From: Uliginosibacterium sp036017065
Lineage (GTDB): Bacteria > Pseudomonadota > Gammaproteobacteria > Burkholderiales > Rhodocyclaceae
Length of the DNA stretch: 64,000 nt
Assembly: GCF_036017065.1 (NCBI RefSeq)
Contig: NZ_JAYXHR010000001.1
Coordinates: 1,550,001 to 1,614,000 of the forward strand
Reading direction: 5' to 3'
The notes under the pieces are model-generated. The model was not told where the DNA came from, made no database searches, and saw only the letters and a list, made by a program, of their open reading frames with translations. A program made the position numbers and the translations under genes. This document shows, one piece after another, positions 60,077 through 64,000 of this stretch. How positions within the stretch are numbered: the first letter of the stretch is position 1; each line of letters opens with the position of its first letter.

Positions 60077-61666
60077 ATGCCCGCCATCGCATCCGAATTC
60101 CTGAAGGGACTTGCCGTCAACGGTATCCGTTTCGAACCAGCGCTCGGCAGCGAGCCAGGAAATCTGACGGGGCACCAGACTTCTTCGAGCGGCACTATTT
60201 TCCCTGCCGCAACCGGGCAGGTTCGGTATCTGGTCAGCCTGGCCACGGCGACTGGTACGCCACTCTATCCAGTGAGCCGCGGCCTCAACTGGGGCTACGG
60301 CTCTCGGTGCGCGCCTCGCTCGGGGGCCGTTGCAGTCGACCTGTCAGCGCTGAGCGAAATCAAGCTGATGGAGGGGCAGCCGGTGGCAGTGGTCGGCCCC
60401 GGCGTCACCCAGCAGATGCTCTACGAGCACCTCCAGGCGCATGCGCCACAGTGGACTTTCAACGTGACGGGCTCTGGTCGGGACACGAGCCTGATCGGCA
60501 ACGCGCTGGACCGCGGCGTGGGCTATCTGGGTCCGCGGCGGGAAGACCTGTTTGGCCTGGAGATCGTGACCGGGACCGGCGAGGTGCTTCATACCGGTTT
60601 CCGCAGGCTGGGCGAGAGCTCGCCGCTTGCCCATGCGCACCCGTATGGACTGGGGCCGATGCTGGACGGGTTGTTCTTCCAGGGCAACTTCGGCATCGTC
60701 ACCAGCGCCTGCTTCCGGCTACAGCCACGCCGCCCCTGCGAAGTGGCCCTGTCTCTGACGCTCAAGGACCCTGCGCGGCTGTCCGAATTCATCGACGTAC
60801 TGGCTGCCCTGAAGCGGGAGAAGATCATCAGCTCGGTGACCCACATCGGCAACCGTGCGCGTACGCACGCATCGCTTGCCGCAGGCGCCGCTCGTTATCT
60901 GATGGATCGCTGCCACATGCCGCGGGAAGCCGCCATCCGCGAAGCCGGGCAATGCCTGCAGATCGTCAGTCCCTCCGAGTGGGCCAGCCTGGGCGGCGCT
61001 TCCGGCAGCAAGGCGGAAGTCCGGGCACGCGTCCGGGAAGCGCGCGCCCGCACCCGCCATCTGGCCGGCCTGCGGGTGGTCAGTAGCGGTTTGCTCGATG
61101 CCGGCTTCGGCGTGATGGACAAACTGCGCGGACTACGCTGGGCGCGCGCGCAGGCCGCCGCCATTGCGGGCGTGCGGCCCTTGCATGGGCTGGCACTGGG
61201 CATCCCGACCGATGCGCCGATAGAGAACCTGCTGTTCAAGTTCGATGCGGAGCACCTGCCCGCCTCACGCCTCGACGAGTCCCCTTGCGGACTGCTGTTC
61301 ATCAACCCGGCGCTACCGCTCAATGGTCGCGAGGCCGTGCCCATCGTCCAGGAATCGGAACGGATCGCGCGGGTCGCGGGCTTCGAGCTTTACATGACCC
61401 TCAACATCGAGACCGATACCTCACTGGTCGGCGTGTTCAACCTGCTGTTCGACCGTCGCGACGCCGAACAGACCCGGCGGGCACACCAGTGCGCAGACGA
61501 CATGCTGGCGTTCTTCCAGCGCGTCGGTATTCAGCCCTACCGTGCGCGCGCCGATATGATGTCCAGCATCGTCGATGCCAACGACCCATACTGGCAGACC
61601 GTCCGCCGGCTCAAAGAGGTTTTCGATCCGCAGGACATCATTGCCCCTGGCCGCTACAACCTGTAG
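60077..61666 (+). CDS. VAO/PCMH-family FAD-dependent oxidase or dehydrogenase
   Basis: 529 residues from the ATG at 60077; an earlier in-frame start at 60014 is possible. FAD-binding PCMH marks run in the order of 4-cresol dehydrogenase and vanillyl-alcohol oxidase: VSRGLNWGYGSRCAP, VVGPGVTQQMLYEHL, IGNALDRGVGYLGPR, LFGLEIVTGTGEVLHTGFRR, GNFGIVTSACFRL. The C-terminus FDPQDIIAPGRYNL is the usual family end. The substrate cannot be told, and an attachment residue for covalent FAD was not identified. No signal peptide is visible. It lies 29 bp upstream of the first permease gene, so the three genes may form one transport and modification unit. Confidence 0.85.
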   Translation: MPAIASEFLKGLAVNGIRFEPALGSEPGNLTGHQTSSSGTIFPAATGQVRYLVSLATATGTPLYPVSRGLNWGYGSRCAPRSGAVAVDLSALSEIKLMEGQPVAVVGPGVTQQMLYEHLQAHAPQWTFNVTGSGRDTSLIGNALDRGVGYLGPRREDLFGLEIVTGTGEVLHTGFRRLGESSPLAHAHPYGLGPMLDGLFFQGNFGIVTSACFRLQPRRPCEVALSLTLKDPARLSEFIDVLAALKREKIISSVTHIGNRARTHASLAAGAARYLMDRCHMPREAAIREAGQCLQIVSPSEWASLGGASGSKAEVRARVREARARTRHLAGLRVVSSGLLDAGFGVMDKLRGLRWARAQAAAIAGVRPLHGLALGIPTDAPIENLLFKFDAEHLPASRLDESPCGLLFINPALPLNGREAVPIVQESERIARVAGFELYMTLNIETDTSLVGVFNLLFDRRDAEQTRRAHQCADDMLAFFQRVGIQPYRARADMMSSIVDANDPYWQTVRRLKEVFDPQDIIAPGRYNL

Positions 61667-61695
61667 TCCGACCTGCGACAAGGACCCCCTGATCC

Positions 61696-62931
61696 ATGAT
61701 GCAAGTGCGGTGGCTGACCACGCTGCAACTCTGTGGGCGCAACCTGTTCCGCCATGGCAGGCGCTCCCTGCTGGCGTTGGGCACCATCGTCGGTGGCCTG
61801 GTGGCCTTCCTGCTTGCGGGCGGATTCATCCAGTGGATTTTCCTGGACATGCGGGAGGCAACGATCCATTCCCAGCTGGGCCACATCCAGATCGTCAAGC
61901 AGGGCTACTTCAAGGAGGGTGTTTCCGACCCCTACGCCTTCCTGCTGCCGGGCGACCCGTCGCGCATCGGCGTGCCGGCCGACCTGCCCGGACTGCGCGC
62001 CGTCTCGCCCCGCCTGTCCTTCAGCGGCATGCTGAGCCGCGGCGAGGAAACGCTGTCGTTTCTCGGTGAGGGGGTAGATCCTGCGCGCGAAGCCCTCATC
62101 TCCACGCGCGTGAATATCGTCGCCGGGCAGAACCTGTCCGCCGACGACGCCAAAGGCATTCTCGTCGGCGAGGGCCTGGCGGCGAATCTCGGCATCAAGC
62201 CAGGCGACACCATCGTGCTGCTTGCCAACACGGCGCGGGGCGGCATCAATGCGGTGGAGGGACAGGTGCGTGGCGTGTTCGCCACGATCACCAAGGCCTA
62301 CGACGACAACTTCCTGCGCGTGCCCATCGGCATGGCCCGCGAACTGGTGCGCGTCGAGGGAGCGACCAGCTGGGTACTGCTGCTCGACGACACGGCGAAG
62401 ACGGACACTGCGCTGGCGCAGCTGCGCAATACGACGCGCAATGCCGGTGTCGAACTGTCACCCTGGTATGAGCAGGCGGACTTCTACAACAAGACGGTCA
62501 CGCTGTTCTCGCGCCAGGTCGACGTGGTGAAGCTGATCATCGCGGTGATCATCGTCCTGTCGATCTCCAATACGCTGACCATGAGCGTGCTGGAGCGCAC
62601 CAGCGAGATCGGCACCATCATGGCCCTGGGCACGCGACGCGTTGGCGTACTCGGCCAGTTCCTCACCGAAGGCCTGTTGCTGGGCATCGTGGGCGGCCTG
62701 CTCGGCGTCCTCCTTGGCTGGCTGCTCGCCTGGGGCATCTCCCAGATCGGCATTCCGATGCCACCGCCACCGGGCATGGCGCGTGGCTACATCGGGCAGA
62801 TACGCCTGACGCCCGCGCTCATGAGCGATGCGCTGTTCACAGCCCTGCTGACCACCCTGGCCGCCAGCCTGTACCCGGCCTGGAAGGCTTCCCGCATGAA
62901 CATCGTCGACGCGTTGCGGCACAGTCGCTAG
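61696..62931 (+). CDS. MacB/FtsX-type ABC transporter permease
   Basis: 411 residues. One N-terminal membrane segment (LLALGTIVGGLVAFLLAGGF) is followed by a ~220-residue periplasmic core and three C-terminal segments (VVKLIIAVIIVLSISNTLTM; LLGIVGGLLGVLLGWLLAWG; DALFTALLTTLAASLYPAW). MSVLERTSEIGTIMALGTRR is the FtsX-domain signature. Such permeases act in pairs with a soluble ATPase (LolCDE, MacB-like) to extract or move envelope molecules without crossing the inner membrane. The partner permease follows seven bases later. Confidence 0.88.
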   Translation: MMQVRWLTTLQLCGRNLFRHGRRSLLALGTIVGGLVAFLLAGGFIQWIFLDMREATIHSQLGHIQIVKQGYFKEGVSDPYAFLLPGDPSRIGVPADLPGLRAVSPRLSFSGMLSRGEETLSFLGEGVDPAREALISTRVNIVAGQNLSADDAKGILVGEGLAANLGIKPGDTIVLLANTARGGINAVEGQVRGVFATITKAYDDNFLRVPIGMARELVRVEGATSWVLLLDDTAKTDTALAQLRNTTRNAGVELSPWYEQADFYNKTVTLFSRQVDVVKLIIAVIIVLSISNTLTMSVLERTSEIGTIMALGTRRVGVLGQFLTEGLLLGIVGGLLGVLLGWLLAWGISQIGIPMPPPPGMARGYIGQIRLTPALMSDALFTALLTTLAASLYPAWKASRMNIVDALRHSR

Positions 62932-62938
62932 ACCAGCC

Positions 62939-64000
62939 ATGCTGACCCGGCTCGCCATCCGCAACATCTTCCGTCACCGCGTGCGCTCCGCCATGACGCT
63001 GGCCGCCATCGCGCTCGGCGTGGCCGGCCTCATCCTGGCCGGTGGCTTCGTGCAGGACATCTTCGTCCAGCTTGGCGAAGCGGTAATCCATTCCCAGTAC
63101 GGCCACGCCCAGGTGAGCCGCGAGGGCTTCATGGAGAAAGGCACGCGCAATCCCACCCGTTACCTGATCGAGCAACCCGAGGCACTGACCAAGCGTATCC
63201 GCGGCATCGAAGGGGTGGACGACGTCATGGCGCGCATCAGCTTTGCCGGTGTCATCAACAATGGCCGGCGCGACTACGGCATCGTCGGCGAAGGTGTGGA
63301 ACCCGCGAAGGAAGCGCGGCTCGGCAGCATGATCACCGTGCTGGCCGGACGCATGCTCGACGAAAAGGACCTCGACGGCATCATGATCGGCGAGGGCGTT
63401 GCCACCGCCATGGGGGTGACGCCGGGAGAGCGGATCAACCTCTTGATCAACACCGCCGAAGGGGCACTGAACACGCTGGATTTCGAGGTGATCGGCGTCT
63501 TCCGTACCTTCTCCAAGGACTTCGACGCCCACGCCGTGCGCATTCCCCTGGGCGCCGCGCAGGACCTGCTGCAGACGCCAGGCGCCAACGTGCTGGTGGT
63601 GTCCTTGCACAGGACCGACGACACCGACGCGTTCATGCCGCGCCTGCAGGCGTCGCTGGCCGGCATGCCGCTGGAGGCGCGTTCCTGGCGCAAGTTGTCC
63701 GACTTCTACGACAAGACCCGCGAGCTGTATGCCCGCCAGTTCGGCGTCCTCCAGCTCATCATCCTGGGCATGGTGCTGCTGGGCGTCTCGAACACGGTGA
63801 ACATGAGCATCTTTGAACGCGTGGCGGAGTTCGGCACGGTACGCGCCCTGGGCGATCGCCCCATCGACGTGCTGCGCAGCGTCCTGCTCGAACACCTCAT
63901 GCTCGGCCTGCTGGGCGCTGCGCTCGGCGTGGCGCTCGGCCTCGGTGCAGCCTGGCTGGCATCCTGGGTCGGCATCCCCATGCCACCGCCACCCAATGCC
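62939..64000 (+). CDS. Second MacB/FtsX-type ABC permease (3' truncated by the window)
   Basis: The ATG at 62939 opens a frame that stays open to the last base, giving 354 visible residues (MLTRLAIRNIFRHRVRSAMT). It parallels the preceding permease: an N-terminal membrane segment, a periplasmic core with HSQYGHAQVSREGFMEKGTR, then QFGVLQLIILGMVLLGVSNT and VNMSIFERVAEFGTVRALGD, the FtsX-domain mark. The two permeases are clear paralogues, both reaching WVGIPMPPPP-like or QIGIPMPPPP-like loops. The ATPase subunit is expected beyond the window. Confidence 0.88.
   Translation, partial: MLTRLAIRNIFRHRVRSAMTLAAIALGVAGLILAGGFVQDIFVQLGEAVIHSQYGHAQVSREGFMEKGTRNPTRYLIEQPEALTKRIRGIEGVDDVMARISFAGVINNGRRDYGIVGEGVEPAKEARLGSMITVLAGRMLDEKDLDGIMIGEGVATAMGVTPGERINLLINTAEGALNTLDFEVIGVFRTFSKDFDAHAVRIPLGAAQDLLQTPGANVLVVSLHRTDDTDAFMPRLQASLAGMPLEARSWRKLSDFYDKTRELYARQFGVLQLIILGMVLLGVSNTVNMSIFERVAEFGTVRALGDRPIDVLRSVLLEHLMLGLLGAALGVALGLGAAWLASWVGIPMPPPPNA

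Overview
The window is high-GC, gene-dense DNA with short gaps and many ATGA/GTGA overlaps. It looks like a chromosomal segment of a betaproteobacterium, most likely of the Rhodocyclales (Azoarcus/Thauera/Zoogloea type). That placement rests on a complete XrtA (exosortase A)/PEP-CTERM polysaccharide cluster in the order usual for that group, FNR-controlled cbb3 oxidase genes and a YejABEF-type transporter. The genus cannot be fixed from sequence reading alone. No insertion sequence, integrase or CRISPR array was seen.

Region 1 (1-19984, + strand) is the distal part of what looks like an extracellular contractile injection system (eCIS) operon; its sheath, tube and most baseplate genes would lie before base 1. 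It holds a truncated large protein with a LamG-like start, a tape-measure-like protein, an Afp15-like AAA+ ATPase, and three proteins carrying the eCIS-associated DUF4157 domain (HExxH-like). The three DUF4157 proteins have different payload-like parts: an AHH/HNH nuclease-like module, a metallo-beta-lactamase-like module, and an OmpA-like domain. They share a short N-terminal motif, G-[LV]-P-R-[FY]-L. A helical-repeat protein and a paired-CxxC protein sit between them. All genes are spaced 28 bp or less or overlap, so they are probably one transcript.

Region 2 (20072-25770) is yejABEF, an ABC importer of peptides or microcin-C-like compounds, closed by a strong terminator. Region 3 (25821-27363) has a canonical HU gene, a second HU-like protein with a histone-H1-like Lys/Ala/Pro tail, tRNA-Thr(CGU) with a visible promoter and terminator, and a small copper-chaperone-like protein.

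Region 4 (27318-39041) is a microaerobic respiration block: a SafE-like membrane protein, fnr, a universal stress protein, ccoNOQPGH, ccoS, ccoI and a ferritin-like gene. Three FNR boxes are readable, one between safE and fnr, one before usp and one before ccoN, so FNR probably ties this block together.

Region 5 (39207-40331) holds small genes, including an apparently orphan DUF4212 symporter subunit. Region 6 (40347-59859, - strand) is the XrtA cluster: export lipoprotein, chain-length protein, tyrosine kinase, outer-membrane protein, ATPase, deacetylases, FemAB protein, four glycosyltransferases, XrtA itself, an asparagine-synthase-like amidotransferase and an O-antigen-ligase-like protein. 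At its head is a separate PEP-CTERM substrate gene with a consensus sigma-54 promoter. Region 7 (60077-64000, + strand) is a VAO/PCMH-type flavoprotein followed by two MacB/FtsX-type permeases, the second cut by the window end.
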